Assembly: GCA_030680355.1 (NCBI GenBank) | Contig: JAUXVF010000012.1 | Coordinates: 36,706-100,705 of the forward strand | Length of the DNA stretch: 64,000 nucleotides | DNA from: Caulobacter sp. | GTDB lineage: Bacteria; Pseudomonadota; Alphaproteobacteria; Caulobacterales; Caulobacteraceae | Reading direction: 5' to 3' | In this document: positions 25,833 to 35,592 of the stretch, in pieces | Layout of the letters: each line of letters starts with the position of its first letter | Position numbering within the stretch: the first letter of the stretch is position 1 | Translations under genes and position numbers: made by a program | Notes under the pieces: model-generated | What the model saw: the letters and a program-made list of their open reading frames with translations, nothing else | Databases searched by the model: none | What the model was told of the DNA's origin: nothing

Positions 25833-26792
25833 ATGGCTACGGTGATCGACACCCTCACGGCGCGCCCGCGCCACCCCGAAAAGCAGAACCGGCCCGAGAC
25901 GCCGCTGCTGCGCAAGCCCGAGTGGCTGCGGGTGCGTGCGCCCGGCTCAGCCGGCTACAATGAAACCCGCGACATCGTCCGCTCGCATGGCCTGACCACG
26001 GTCTGCGAAGAGGCCGCCTGTCCCAACATCGGCGAATGCTGGACCCAGAAACACGCGACCATGATGATCATGGGCGAGATCTGCACCCGCGCCTGCGCCT
26101 TCTGCAACGTCATCACCGGCAAGCCAAACGCCCTGGATCCCACCGAGCCGGCCCGGGTCGCTGAAGCGGTGGCGATGATGGGCCTCAAACATGTGGTCAT
26201 CACCTCGGTCGACCGGGACGATCTGGAGGACGGCGGCGCCGCCCATTTCGCCGCCGTGGTCCACGCCATCCGCGCCGCGGCGCCCGGCACGACCATCGAG
26301 ATCCTGACTCCCGACTTCCTGCGCAAGGAGGGCGCGGCCGAGGTCGTCATCGATTCGGCGCCGGACGTGTTCAACCACAACCTCGAAACCGTGCCCCGCC
26401 TGTATCTGACGATCCGGCCGGGCGCCCGCTACTACAACAGCCTGCGCCTGCTCGAGCGGGTGAAGGATCGCGACCCCCGCCGCTTCACCAAGTCCGGCCT
26501 GATGGTCGGCCTGGGCGAGGCGAAGGAGGAGGTCATGCAGGTGATGGACGACATGCGCTCCGCCGGCGTCGATTTCCTGACCATCGGCCAGTATCTGCAG
26601 CCGACCCGCAAACACGCCGCCGTCGACCGGTTCGTTCACCCCGACGAATTCGCCGCCTATGAGGCCATCGCCCGGTCCAAGGGCTTTCTGATGGTTTCGG
26701 CCAGCCCCCTGACCCGCTCCTCGCACCATGCCGGCGAGGACTTCGCCCGGCTCAAGGCCGCCCGCGAGGCGCTGGATCTCGCAGCTCAATAG
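25833..26792 (+). CDS. lipA: Lipoyl synthase
   Basis: A 319-aa radical SAM enzyme that inserts two sulfurs into octanoyl groups bound to E2 subunits. Both iron-sulfur sites are visible: the auxiliary cluster cysteines in [12 protein letters not shown], and the radical SAM CxxxCxxC in CTRACAFC. The C-terminal [10 protein letters not shown] supplies the serine ligand of the auxiliary cluster. The next gene, a RatA/Coq10-like START protein, is on the same strand after 44 bases. The lipA-START pairing is common in alphaproteobacteria. Confidence 0.97.
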   Translation: MATVIDTLTARPRHPEKQNRPETPLLRKPEWLRVRAPGSAGYNETRDIVRSHGLTTVCEEAACPNIGECWTQKHATMMIMGEICTRACAFCNVITGKPNALDPTEPARVAEAVAMMGLKHVVITSVDRDDLEDGGAAHFAAVVHAIRAAAPGTTIEILTPDFLRKEGAAEVVIDSAPDVFNHNLETVPRLYLTIRPGARYYNSLRLLERVKDRDPRRFTKSGLMVGLGEAKEEVMQVMDDMRSAGVDFLTIGQYLQPTRKHAAVDRFVHPDEFAAYEAIARSKGFLMVSASPLTRSSHHAGEDFARLKAAREALDLAAQ

Positions 26793-26793
26793 T

Positions 26794-26824
26794 CCGCCCA
26801 CCCGGCGAACACCGGGATGAGCGG
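26794..26824. repeat. Degraded palindromic repeat between lipA and the START-domain gene
   Basis: CCGCCCACCCGG, a CGAACA loop and CCGGGATGAGCGG form an imperfect hairpin whose right arm shares GGGATGAGCGG with the perfect hairpin at 20502-20537. It lies directly after the lipA stop. Confidence 0.5.
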
Positions 26825-26836
26825 TTTGGGATTGTC

Positions 26837-27295
26837 TTGAAACACGAACTGACCCGCGTTCTGCCCTACAAGCCCGACCAGCTGTTCGCCCTGGTCGGCG
26901 ACGTCGAGCGCTATCCCGAGTTCGTGCCCTGGATCACGGCCCTGCGGGTCTGGAACCGGCGGGAACTGGCCGACGGCGCCAACCAGCTCGACGCTGAGGC
27001 GGCGGTGGGGTTCTCCTTCCTCAAGGAGCGGTTCTCGACCCGGGTCCGACGCGATCTGGCGGCGCGGACCATCGATGTCAGCCTGATCAGCGGACCGTTT
27101 CGCCGGCTGCAGAACCGTTGGCGGTTCGTGGAGCATCCGGAAGGAACCTGTATCGAGTTCGAGATCGATTTCGAGTTCAAGGTCGGCTTTCTCGACCGCC
27201 TGCTGCACGCCAATTTCGATCACGCCGTCGCGCGCCTGATCCAGTGTTTCGACGAGCGGGCCCAGGCGCTCTACGGCCAGCCACAGCGCCCCTGA
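26837..27295 (+). CDS. START-domain protein, RatA/Coq10 family
   Basis: A 152-aa protein with the polyketide cyclase/START fold. It starts MKHELTRVLPYKPDQLFALV and continues DVERYPEFVPWI, the family signature, and ends with an amphipathic helix containing FDERAQALYG. Alphaproteobacterial members are annotated either as the ubiquinone-binding Coq10 type or as RatA, which blocks 70S assembly in E. coli. For a free-living alphaproteobacterium next to lipA, a ubiquinone chaperone role seems more likely to me. The start is a TTG: there is no ATG or GTG ahead of the conserved N-terminus. Confidence 0.8.
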   Translation: MKHELTRVLPYKPDQLFALVGDVERYPEFVPWITALRVWNRRELADGANQLDAEAAVGFSFLKERFSTRVRRDLAARTIDVSLISGPFRRLQNRWRFVEHPEGTCIEFEIDFEFKVGFLDRLLHANFDHAVARLIQCFDERAQALYGQPQRP

Positions 27296-27536
27296 CTCGG
27301 CCGGGCCTTACCGGGCCTGACGACCGACAGGCGTCGCCATGCCGGAACTGTGATGCAACCCCCATCCGGTACAGGCATTGGCTTACCAGGGGCATGAACC
27401 CCATCGCCGACGCCGCCTCCTCGGGCGCGTTTGACGCCCGGGGCAATCGGCCAGCGCCTGAACGATCGCGCAAGACGCGCTGACGCCGGCGCAGAACATC
27501 CGTCGAAAGCCCGCCTTGAAACACCAGGAGACCTGA

Positions 27537-27860
27537 GTGGACGTACAGATCAACACCGCCAACAACATCGAGGGCCGTGAGGCCCTGAGCCAGCAACTGG
27601 AACTCGTCGTTCGTGACCGCCTGTCGCGATTCGCCGACCGCCTGACGCGGGTGGACCTGCATGTCAGCGACGAGAATGGCGACAAGCACGCCACTCATGA
27701 CAAGCGCTGCGTGATCGAGGCCCGTCCCGCCGGCCTCGACCCCGTCACCGCCACCGATCAGGCGGGTTCGATCGATCAGGCGACCACCGGCGCGCTGGGC
27801 AAGGTCGTTTCGGCGCTCGAGACGGTCTTCGGTAAGCTGAGCGACCGCAAAGGTCACTAG
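27537..27860 (+). CDS. Short HPF/RaiA-type ribosome-associated protein
   Basis: A 107-aa protein with features of the S30AE (HPF/YfiA) fold: the start MDVQINTANNIEGREALSQQ, a long helix with VVRDRLSRFADRLTRV, the strand LHVSDENGDKHA, and CVIEARPAGLDPV. A C-terminal helix ends KLSDRKGH. The family binds the decoding centre of idle ribosomes. Only the core domain is present, without the dimerising C-terminal domain of long HPF. The acidic loop DENGDKHATHDK is less basic than in E. coli HPF, so binding could differ. The GTG start has AGGAGACC about six bases upstream. Confidence 0.7.
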   Translation: MDVQINTANNIEGREALSQQLELVVRDRLSRFADRLTRVDLHVSDENGDKHATHDKRCVIEARPAGLDPVTATDQAGSIDQATTGALGKVVSALETVFGKLSDRKGH

Positions 27861-27885
27861 GCGCCGCTGACCAGGGGGCAGCCGG

Positions 27886-28374
27886 CTAAAGCGCGTCGCG
27901 CAGCATCTGCAGCGCCACGGCCACCGCCGCCATCTGCACCTCCAGCCGGGTCTCGCCCTCAAACAACTCGTGACGATGGACGATGCCGGCTGTGCTGCGG
28001 GCGGTGGCGATGTGCACGGTGCCGACCGGCTTCATTGGACTGCCGCCTCCGGGACCAGCCACGCCGGTGATGGCCACGGCGATATGGGCGTGGGAGTTGG
28101 CCAGCGCCCCCTCGGCCATCATCCGGGCGACAGGTTCTGAAACCGCCCCGAAATCGGCGATCATGTCCCCGGCCACGCCGAGCATCTCCTGTTTGGCCCT
28201 GTTGGTGTAGGTGACGAAGCCGCGTTCGAAGACGTCGGACGCCCCCGGGATCGAACAGATCGCGGCCGCCACCAGCCCGCCGGTGCAACTCTCGGCCGTG
28301 GTCACCCTCAGATGGCGTTCGCGCACCTCGTCGATCAGCAGTCGGGCCAGGGTTTCGACTTCGAGGGGAAACAT
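27886..28374 (-). CDS. pncC: CinA C-terminal domain protein (nicotinamide-nucleotide amidohydrolase)
   Basis: A 162-aa stand-alone CinA-C domain. The signature TTAESCTGGLVAAAIC and TGVAGPGGGSPMKPVG are present, with a catalytic Ser/Lys environment. The family deamidates nicotinamide mononucleotide back to nicotinate mononucleotide for NAD salvage. The start is MFPLEVETLA with AGGGG just before it; 23 upstream codons that run into the intergenic region are rejected. It is divergent from the spermidine synthase fusion gene and convergent with the HPF-like gene. Confidence 0.92.
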   Translation of the reverse strand: MFPLEVETLARLLIDEVRERHLRVTTAESCTGGLVAAAICSIPGASDVFERGFVTYTNRAKQEMLGVAGDMIADFGAVSEPVARMMAEGALANSHAHIAVAITGVAGPGGGSPMKPVGTVHIATARSTAGIVHRHELFEGETRLEVQMAAVAVALQMLRDAL

Positions 28375-28466
28375 GCGGCGCGACTCCGGGGGGTGGTCAA
28401 AAGGCGAGCCTACAGCCCAACATCCCGCGCGTCCGACTTTCAAGCCGATTCGAGCCGTTTCGAGCC

Positions 28467-30704
28467 ATGACAGACACGACCGCCGGCCCGTCCACCGCCG
28501 CCACGCCGCCGCTGTTCGTGGTCGCGGTCTTCACCAGCGCGGCCCTGGTCTTCATGGTCCAGCCGATGATCGCCCGGCTGGTGCTGCCGTCGCTGGGCGG
28601 GGCGCCGGCGGTGTGGAACACCAGCATGGCTTTCTTCCAGCTGGCTCTTCTGGTCGGCTATGGCTACGCCCACCTGCTGCAGCGGGTCAGGACCGTCCGC
28701 CGCCAGATCGTCATTCACCTGGCCGTGTTGGCCATCGCCGGTCTGACCCTGGCGCCGTTGAGCATCTCCGGCTGGATGGGAGAGCCGTCCTCGACCTGGC
28801 CGGGGCTGTGGCTGATGGGCGTGCTGATCCTCTCGATCGGCCTGCCGTTCGCGGCGCTATCGGCCACCGCACCCCTGGTCCAGGCCTGGCATGCGCGCGT
28901 CACGCAAGGGGAGGGCGCCCGCGAACCCTGGAGCCTCTACGCCGCCAGCAATCTCGGCAGCCTGCTGGCGCTGCTGGCCTATCCGGTGCTGGTCGAACCG
29001 CTGGCGTCCCTCCAGGCCCAGCGTTGGGGATGGAGCGGCGGCTACTGGACCTTCGTCCTGACCCTGGCCGCCCTGGCCCTGCTGGTCTGGAAGCGCGCGT
29101 CGGTCACGATCGACCTCCCGGACACTGCCTCGGTGGCGGTCTCGCCGCCGCCGACCTGGCGGGCCCGCGCCGTCTGGGTGGGGCTGGCGGCCTTGCCCTG
29201 CAGCCTGATGCTCGGGGTCACCGCCCATCTGGCCGCCGATGTCGCCTCGGCGCCGTTTCTGTGGGTCGCGCCGCTGGCCCTGTATCTGCTGACCTTCATC
29301 ATCGCCTTCCAGACCAGGCCCCTCATCGGCCGCCTCCGGGCGCTGCAGGTCCAGCCCGCCATCCTGGCTGGCTGCGCGGCGCTGCTGGCCTTCAAGGGTC
29401 AGCAGATCGAGTTGCAGACGGCGGTGAATCTCGCCTGTTTTTTCCTGACCGCCCTGGTCTTCCATCAGGCGCTGGTCGCCCGGCGTCCCGACGCGGCGCA
29501 TCTGACCGACTTCTACCTGTGCCTGTCGCTGGGCGGGGTCATCGGCGGGGCCTTCAACGCCTTTGTCGCGCCGGTGATCTTCAGTTCTGTGGTCGAGTAT
29601 CCGCTGATGCTGGCCCTGTCCTGCCTGGTCCATCCCTGGGGTCGGGGCGGGTTGAGTTACCGACAGGCGGTGACCCTGGTCACCGGACTTCTGGCCGCCA
29701 TTTTCGCCGCGACCGTCATTCAGCACCGAGCGCCGGACATGACCATCAAACTGGCGCTGGCCACGACGGCGGTGTCGGTGTTCCTGCTGCGGGACCGGGC
29801 CTTGCTGATGCTGACCATGATGGTCGCTCTGCTGGTCTCGTCCCATGTCGTCGGCGACCGAGCCGACGTCATTCGCACTGATCGCAGCTTCTTCGGGGTT
29901 CTGCGGCAGACCCGCACGACCATTCCAGGCCTGGGCGGGGAGGTGCGGATGCTGGCCCACGGCACCACCCTTCACGGCGCCCAGGCGGTTGATCCACGCT
30001 ACCGCTGCCGCCCGCTGGTCTATTACGCGCCCGAGACTCCGATCGGGCAGGTGTTCACCGCCGAACAGGCGATGCGGCCGGCGCTCCGTATCGGCGCCGT
30101 GGGGCTGGGCACCGGATCGGTGGCGGCCTATGTGCGCGCCGGCGACCACCTGACCTTCTTCGAGATCGATCCCCTGGTGGTTCGGATTTCCCGCGATTCC
30201 GGGGCCTTCACCTACACGACCGAATGCGCCAAGGGGACGGTCGACTACGTCATCGGCGACGCCCGGCTGACCCTGGCCAGGCAGCCGGACCGGGTGTTCG
30301 ACATCCTGCTGATCGACGCCTTCTCGTCGGACTCGGTGCCGGCTCACCTGCTGACGGTCGAGGCGGTGCGGGGCTACCTGAGGCATATGACATCGGACGG
30401 CGTCGTCATTCTGCATCTGTCCAACCGCAATCTCGAACTGCGAGCCCCGGCCATGGCCGTGGCGCACGCAGCCGGCGGCTATGCCCTGCTGCAGCGGCAC
30501 GAGAAGGACTGGCAGACGCCCGAGCTCTGGGAGTCGTCCGAGGATGTGCTGATCATCGGACGGACCGCGGCGGCGCTGGCGCCCTATGAGGCCGATGAGC
30601 GCTGGCAGGTCGCCGATCCCACGCTCGCCCGACCCTGGACCGACGACTACACCAATCTGGTCGGGGCGGTGATCGGTCGGTTCAGGGAGCGGCTGGCGCG
30701 GTAG
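28467..30704 (+). CDS. Fused MFS-like membrane domain and spermidine synthase domain
   Basis: A 745-aa protein. The first 490 residues hold many membrane segments (VVAVFTSAALVFMVQPMIAR near the start, a family hallmark). The C-terminal 250 residues form a Rossmann-fold aminopropyltransferase-like domain with IGAVGLGTGSVAAYV, FFEIDPLVVRISRD and FDILLIDAFSSDSVP. Such fusions are common in bacteria and usually called fused MFS/spermidine synthase. The true substrate is not known. The usual spermidine-synthase gatekeeper Asp could be the one in LLIDAFSSD. It starts 92 bases from the divergent cinA gene and is convergent with ispDF. Confidence 0.88.
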   Translation: MTDTTAGPSTAATPPLFVVAVFTSAALVFMVQPMIARLVLPSLGGAPAVWNTSMAFFQLALLVGYGYAHLLQRVRTVRRQIVIHLAVLAIAGLTLAPLSISGWMGEPSSTWPGLWLMGVLILSIGLPFAALSATAPLVQAWHARVTQGEGAREPWSLYAASNLGSLLALLAYPVLVEPLASLQAQRWGWSGGYWTFVLTLAALALLVWKRASVTIDLPDTASVAVSPPPTWRARAVWVGLAALPCSLMLGVTAHLAADVASAPFLWVAPLALYLLTFIIAFQTRPLIGRLRALQVQPAILAGCAALLAFKGQQIELQTAVNLACFFLTALVFHQALVARRPDAAHLTDFYLCLSLGGVIGGAFNAFVAPVIFSSVVEYPLMLALSCLVHPWGRGGLSYRQAVTLVTGLLAAIFAATVIQHRAPDMTIKLALATTAVSVFLLRDRALLMLTMMVALLVSSHVVGDRADVIRTDRSFFGVLRQTRTTIPGLGGEVRMLAHGTTLHGAQAVDPRYRCRPLVYYAPETPIGQVFTAEQAMRPALRIGAVGLGTGSVAAYVRAGDHLTFFEIDPLVVRISRDSGAFTYTTECAKGTVDYVIGDARLTLARQPDRVFDILLIDAFSSDSVPAHLLTVEAVRGYLRHMTSDGVVILHLSNRNLELRAPAMAVAHAAGGYALLQRHEKDWQTPELWESSEDVLIIGRTAAALAPYEADERWQVADPTLARPWTDDYTNLVGAVIGRFRERLAR

Positions 30705-30780
30705 TTGGTAGGGCGTGGGGCGTAGGGGCCAGAAGCTGTTGCCGGTGCTCAAACTTCGTCTGCTCCCTAGCCCCTGACCC

Positions 30781-31917
30781 CTAAACTTCCACCGCTGCCA
30801 CGGCCTGGGCCGCGAGGCCTTCGCCACGGCCGGTGAAGCCCATCTTCTCGGTGGTCGTCGCCTTGACGCTGATGCGGTCGAGCGGCAGGTCCAGCAGCGC
30901 CGCCAGCCGTTCGCGCATGGCCTGGCGGTGGGGCTTTATCTTCGGCTGTTCGCAGATCAGGGTCACATCGACATTGATGATCCGGCCGCCCCTGGCCGCC
31001 ACCAGCCCGGCGGCGTGTTGCAGGAACCGGTCGGACGACGCGCCCTTCCACATCGGGTCGCTGGGCGGGAAATGGTCGCCGATGTCGCCCTCGCCGATGG
31101 TGCCCAGCAGGGCGTCGGTCAGGGCGTGCAGGCCGGCGTCGGCGTCGGAATGGCCGATCAGGGTCTGATCGTGGTCGATCCGCACGCCGCACAGCCAGAC
31201 GGCCTCGCCCGGGCCCCAGCGGTGGGCGTCGAAGCCTTGGCCGATCCGGGTCATGCGGGGCCCGCCCGCCAGCCGTTCTGCCATCTCGAAATCCTCGGCA
31301 TAGGTGAGTTTCATGAGCATCGGATCGCCCGCCGTCCGGGCGACGCGACCGCCAGCCGCCTCAACGACCTGGGCGTCATCGGTCGGCTCGCCGCCGGTCC
31401 AGGCGTCATAGGCGGCGATCAGCCGGTCCCGGCGGAAGGCCTGGGGCGTCTGGGCCCGCCAGAGGCCCTCCCGCGGCGTGGTGACCAGGCCGCTGTCGGC
31501 CTCGCGCTTGAGCGTGTCGGCGACCGGCAGGGCGGGGAGGGCGCCGTCGGCCCCGGCAAGGGCCTCGAGCAGCGCCGTGACGTGTCCCGCCGTGACAAAC
31601 GGGCGGGCCGCGTCGTGGATCAGCACCGGTTCATCGGCGGGGCCGCTGATGGCCGCCAGGCCGGCGCGAACCGAGTCCGCGCGGGTCGCCCCGCCCTGGA
31701 CGCTGGTCCAGCCCGACAGCCCCCGCAGGGCGTTGGCGGCGAGGCTTTCGCCCCCCTCGCTGACAGCCACCACGAGCTCGCGCGCGCCGGCGGCCAACAG
31801 GGCCTGGACCGACCAGCGCAGAACCGACCGGCCGGCCAGCAGCCGCCACTGTTTGGCGAGACCGGGGCCCGCCCGGGTTCCGCCGCCGGCTGCGACGATG
31901 ACGACCGAAAAACGCAT
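30781..31917 (-). CDS. ispDF: Bifunctional IspD/IspF of the MEP isoprenoid pathway
   Basis: A 378-aa fusion. The IspD part (1-220) has the CTP-binding loop [12 protein letters not shown] and the later IHDAARPFV. It couples CTP to 2-C-methyl-D-erythritol 4-phosphate. The IspF part (about 222-378) starts [11 protein letters not shown], with the zinc ligands Asp and His, and continues [19 protein letters not shown] and [14 protein letters not shown]. It makes the cyclic diphosphate. The fusion is usual in alphaproteobacteria. The ATG is chosen at [12 protein letters not shown], where the domain begins; a 33-codon extension upstream overlaps the divergent dusB start. Confidence 0.97.
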   Translation of the reverse strand: MRFSVVIVAAGGGTRAGPGLAKQWRLLAGRSVLRWSVQALLAAGARELVVAVSEGGESLAANALRGLSGWTSVQGGATRADSVRAGLAAISGPADEPVLIHDAARPFVTAGHVTALLEALAGADGALPALPVADTLKREADSGLVTTPREGLWRAQTPQAFRRDRLIAAYDAWTGGEPTDDAQVVEAAGGRVARTAGDPMLMKLTYAEDFEMAERLAGGPRMTRIGQGFDAHRWGPGEAVWLCGVRIDHDQTLIGHSDADAGLHALTDALLGTIGEGDIGDHFPPSDPMWKGASSDRFLQHAAGLVAARGGRIINVDVTLICEQPKIKPHRQAMRERLAALLDLPLDRISVKATTTEKMGFTGRGEGLAAQAVAAVEV

Positions 31918-32006
31918 GGCTCTCTGTAGGGCGGGGCGGTTACATCTCCAACCTTTACTGCGCTGCACAATGTGCCTAAAAAGACAGCGTTTGGGGTGAT
32001 TATAGA

Positions 32007-33014
32007 ATGAGCACAATGCTCAAGGTCGGTGATGTGGAAGTGCCTGGGCGCGTGTGGATCGCGCCCATGACAGGCATTTCCGATCTGCCATTTCGCAAGG
32101 CCGCGGCCGGACTGGACGCCGCCTATGCCGCCACCGAGATGGTCGCCTGCGCCGAGTTCGCCAGGGGGCGGCCCGATGTCGTGCGCCGCGCCGCCGTCGG
32201 CGACGGCCATCCGTTGATGGTGGTCCAGCTGGTCGGCCGCGAAACCCGCTGGATCGCTGAAGGCGCCAGGCTGGCCGAACAGGCCGGGGCCCAGATTATC
32301 GACCTCAATTTCGGCTGTCCGGCGCGGGAAGTGACCGGCAGCCTTTCAGGCTCGGCCCTGATGCGCGATCTCGACCTGGCCGAGCGGCTGGTCGCCGCCG
32401 CCGTCGAGGCGGTCAAGGTTCCTGTCACCGTCAAAATGCGTCTGGGCTGGGACGACGCTACCCGCAACGCGCCGGAGTTCGCCCGCCGCGCCGAGGCCGT
32501 CGGCGCCCGCGCCCTGACCGTTCATGGCCGCACCCGCTGTCAGTTCTATAAGGGCGCCGCCGACTGGACCGCCGTTCGCGCCGTGAAGGACGCTGTGTCC
32601 GTGCCGGTCATCGTCAACGGCGACATCGTCGATGGCGCCACCGCCGCCGAGGCCCTGGCGCAGTCGGGCGCCGACGGAGTGATGGTCGGTCGCGGGATTC
32701 TGGGGCGGCCCTGGATCGCACGCGCCATCGAGGCCCAGCTGCAGGGCCTGACTGACGTCGAGCCGCCAATGGCGGAGCGGCTCGATATCGTTCTGAATCA
32801 TTTCCGCGACAGCCTGGCCTTCTATGGCGACCACCTGGGCCTGCGCATGTTCCGCAAACATCTGGCGGCCTACGTAGAGGCGGCGCCGGTCGGCGGGGAC
32901 AATGAAACACCTCGTGAGGCCAGGGCCCGCCTGTGCCGGATCGAAGACCCCGCCGCCGTCGAAGCCGCGCTGATCGCCCTGTGGGGCGACCCGTCCAGGC
33001 GGCTGGCGGCATGA
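32007..33014 (+). CDS. dusB: tRNA-dihydrouridine synthase B (NifR3)
   Basis: A 335-aa FMN enzyme that reduces specific uridines in tRNA D-loops. It shows [28 protein letters not shown] with the catalytic Cys, [22 protein letters not shown] and [14 protein letters not shown]. It is the first gene of the nifR3-ntrB-ntrC-ntrY-ntrX cluster that is typical of alphaproteobacteria. Its stop overlaps the ntrB start (ATGA). In Rhodobacter and rhizobia the same gene leads the ntr operon. It is divergent from ispDF with 89 bases between. Confidence 0.96.
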   Translation: MSTMLKVGDVEVPGRVWIAPMTGISDLPFRKAAAGLDAAYAATEMVACAEFARGRPDVVRRAAVGDGHPLMVVQLVGRETRWIAEGARLAEQAGAQIIDLNFGCPAREVTGSLSGSALMRDLDLAERLVAAAVEAVKVPVTVKMRLGWDDATRNAPEFARRAEAVGARALTVHGRTRCQFYKGAADWTAVRAVKDAVSVPVIVNGDIVDGATAAEALAQSGADGVMVGRGILGRPWIARAIEAQLQGLTDVEPPMAERLDIVLNHFRDSLAFYGDHLGLRMFRKHLAAYVEAAPVGGDNETPREARARLCRIEDPAAVEAALIALWGDPSRRLAA

Positions 33015-34120
33015 CCGGCCGGGCTTTCCCAGCAACGGGCCCGTCCGCCGCGGCGCTGAAGGCGGCCGCCTTTGACCTCAGCCCCGAACCGGCGCTGCTG
33101 ATCGGCGCCGACGGGGCCTTGGCCGCCGCCAACGAGGCCGCAGAAGCCCTGTTCGGCCAGGGATTGGGGCTGCTCGCCCGCGGTCGCCTCAGCGGCGTCC
33201 TGCCGGCCAGCTCCCCGATCATGGCCCTGCTCACCCGCGCCGTGGACGAGGGCCTGCGCGTCCGCGAACATGGCGTCGAGATCGCCCTGTTCGGCCGTTC
33301 GGCCTTCTCCGCCGACTGCGCCGCCTCGCCCCTGCCAAACGGGGCGGTTCTGCTGACCCTGCATGTTCGAGGCGGCATCGGCGCGGAACGGCCGTCGGAC
33401 CCGGCCGGGCTGCGGTCCGTCGTCGGACTGGGGCGCATGCTGGCGCACGAGATCAAGAACCCGCTCGCCGGCATCCGCGGCGCCGCCCAGCTTCTGAAGA
33501 CCGGCGCGGCCGCCGAGGATCAACCCCTGGCCCAGCTGATCGTCGATGAGACCGAGCGAATCCGTCGGCTGGTCGACCGGATGGAGGCCTTCTCCGACGA
33601 CGCCCCGCCCGAGCGCGAGGCGGTCAATATTCACAGCGTTCTCGACAGGGTCCACGCCCTGGTCGCCAACGGCGTGGCCGACGACCTGACCCTGACCGAA
33701 CGCTACGACCCCTCCCTGCCGGCGACTTGGGGCGACGAGGATCTTCTGATCCAGATCTTCCTCAATCTGGTCAAGAACGCCGCCGAGGCGGCTCATATGC
33801 GGAGCGACGGGGCCGGGGAGATCACCATCACCACCGCCTGGCGGCCGGGGGCCCGCGTCCGCGACGCCGATGGGCATGTGCTCAAGGGCGCGCCGCTGGA
33901 AATCCGGATTCAGGACAATGGGCCGGGGGTGCCGCAAAACCTTCGCGACCATCTGTTCCAACCCTTTGTGACCACCAAGTCTCATGGCGCCGGCCTGGGC
34001 CTGGCGCTCGTCGCCAAGCTGGTCGCTGGTCATGGCGGCCTGATCGATTTTGAATCCGAGCCCGGCCGGACCGTGTTTCGCGTCCTCCTGCCCGTGGCTC
34101 CCTCGGAAGTCCCCAAATGA
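33011..34120 (+). CDS. ntrB: Nitrogen regulation sensor kinase NtrB
   Basis: A 369-aa cytoplasmic histidine kinase that senses nitrogen state through PII. An N-terminal PAS region (about 20-120) is followed by the HisKA box [20 protein letters not shown] with phospho-acceptor His146. The ATPase part has [12 protein letters not shown] (N box), [11 protein letters not shown] (G1) and [18 protein letters not shown] (G2). The ATG overlapping the dusB stop is used; an earlier in-frame start lies inside dusB. The stop overlaps the ntrC start by four bases. All key kinase residues are present. Confidence 0.95.
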   Translation: MTGRAFPATGPSAAALKAAAFDLSPEPALLIGADGALAAANEAAEALFGQGLGLLARGRLSGVLPASSPIMALLTRAVDEGLRVREHGVEIALFGRSAFSADCAASPLPNGAVLLTLHVRGGIGAERPSDPAGLRSVVGLGRMLAHEIKNPLAGIRGAAQLLKTGAAAEDQPLAQLIVDETERIRRLVDRMEAFSDDAPPEREAVNIHSVLDRVHALVANGVADDLTLTERYDPSLPATWGDEDLLIQIFLNLVKNAAEAAHMRSDGAGEITITTAWRPGARVRDADGHVLKGAPLEIRIQDNGPGVPQNLRDHLFQPFVTTKSHGAGLGLALVAKLVAGHGGLIDFESEPGRTVFRVLLPVAPSEVPK

Positions 34121-35535
34121 ACCCCGCGTCCAAGAAAATCCTCATCGCCGACGACGACAGTTCGATCCGGCTGGTCCTCAGCCAGGCCTTCACGCGCCTT
34201 GGCTATCAGGTGCGGGCGACGGGGAACGCCTCGACCCTGCTGAAATGGGTTCAGGACGGAGAGGGGGACCTGGTGCTGACCGATGTGGTGATGCCGGACG
34301 AGAACGTCTTCAACGTCCTGCCGATCATGCGAAAGGCGCGGCCGAAACTGCCGATCATCGTGATGAGCGCCCAGAACACGCTGTTGACGGCAGTCAGCGC
34401 CGCCGATGCGGGGGCATTCGAATATCTGTCCAAGCCGTTTGACCTCGACGATGTCACGTCCGCCGCCCGCCGGGCCCTGTCCCGACCAGCCGACGCCGAG
34501 GCGTCCAAGGCCCAGGCCCGGGCCATGAAGGACGAACGCCTGCCCCTGATCGGTCGCTCGGCGCCCATGCAGGAGGTCTATCGCACGGTCGCCCGCCTGG
34601 TCGGGGCCGACCTGACCGTACTGATCCTCGGCGAGTCCGGCACCGGCAAGGAGTTGGTGGCCCGCGCCCTGCACGATCTGGGGCGGCGCCGGGACGGCAA
34701 GTTCGTCGCCATCAACCTGGCCGCGGTGCCGCGGGAGAGGGTCGAAACCGAACTGTTCGGCCGCGGCGAGGGCGATCTGGGCAAGTTGGTCGAGGCCGAC
34801 GGCGGCACCCTGTTCCTTGACGAGATCGGCGACATGCCGCTGGACGCGCAGAGCCGTTTGCTGAGGGTGATCGACGGCGCCGAGCCGGTGCTCAACCCCC
34901 GCACCAGCCGCCCGCCCAACGCCCGCATCATCGCCGCCACCAATCGCGACCTGCGCGCCCTGATCCAGCAGGGTCTGTTCCGCGAGGATCTCTATTTCAG
35001 GCTCAACGTCGCGCCCGTCCGGCTGCCGCCGCTGCGCGACAGGGTCGAGGACATTCCCGACCTTGCCCGCTCCTTCCTGCTCCGGGCCGCGCGCGAGGGG
35101 CTGCCCTCCAAGACCATCGACCAGTCCGCCCTGGACCGGATGAAGACCTATAGCTGGCCGGGCAATGTCCGGGAGCTTGAAAACCTCGTCCGGCGGATCT
35201 GCGCCCTGTACGGCGAAGACCAGATCTCGGCCCGGATCATCGAGCGTGAACTGCAGGACCCCGCGCCGGCCCAGGGCGAGGCCGGTCCCCTGAGTCTGGC
35301 CCAGATCATCGAGCGTCACCTGGCCAGCCATTTCGCCGACCAGCCCGACGGCCTGCCCCCGCCGGGGCTCTATGACCGGGTGCTTGAGGAGGTCGAGCGG
35401 CCAATGATCCAGCTAACCCTCGCAGCGACCCGTGGAAACCAGGTCCGCGCGGCCGAAATCCTGGGCCTCAACCGCAATACCCTGCGCAAGAAAATCCAGG
35501 ATCTCGGCGTCGAGATGGTGCGCGGCAAGCGCTGA
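34117..35535 (+). CDS. ntrC: Nitrogen response regulator NtrC lacking the GAFTGA loop
   Basis: A 472-aa regulator with the layout REC (1-120), AAA+ (about 142-370) and a Fis-type HTH at the end ([20 protein letters not shown]). The phosphoacceptor is Asp56 ([11 protein letters not shown]), Walker A is GESGTGKE at 172-179, and Walker B is [10 protein letters not shown]. Between ELFG and [11 protein letters not shown], where sigma-54 activators carry GAFTGA and about a dozen more residues, only [11 protein letters not shown] is present, so the L1 loop is missing. NtrC of Rhodobacter capsulatus also lacks it and works with the housekeeping RNA polymerase. The same is likely here. It overlaps ntrB by four bases. 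Confidence 0.95.
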   Translation: MNPASKKILIADDDSSIRLVLSQAFTRLGYQVRATGNASTLLKWVQDGEGDLVLTDVVMPDENVFNVLPIMRKARPKLPIIVMSAQNTLLTAVSAADAGAFEYLSKPFDLDDVTSAARRALSRPADAEASKAQARAMKDERLPLIGRSAPMQEVYRTVARLVGADLTVLILGESGTGKELVARALHDLGRRRDGKFVAINLAAVPRERVETELFGRGEGDLGKLVEADGGTLFLDEIGDMPLDAQSRLLRVIDGAEPVLNPRTSRPPNARIIAATNRDLRALIQQGLFREDLYFRLNVAPVRLPPLRDRVEDIPDLARSFLLRAAREGLPSKTIDQSALDRMKTYSWPGNVRELENLVRRICALYGEDQISARIIERELQDPAPAQGEAGPLSLAQIIERHLASHFADQPDGLPPPGLYDRVLEEVERPMIQLTLAATRGNQVRAAEILGLNRNTLRKKIQDLGVEMVRGKR

Positions 35536-35592
35536 CGCATCCAGGCAACAATGCTGTTGCAAGAAGGGCGCAGCAGGCTCTAGTTTGAGCCA

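Noticed and set aside
28211..32016. Several long frames on both strands across the spermidine synthase fusion and ispDF
   Set aside because: Each overlaps a gene with clear motifs and has antisense or out-of-frame composition.
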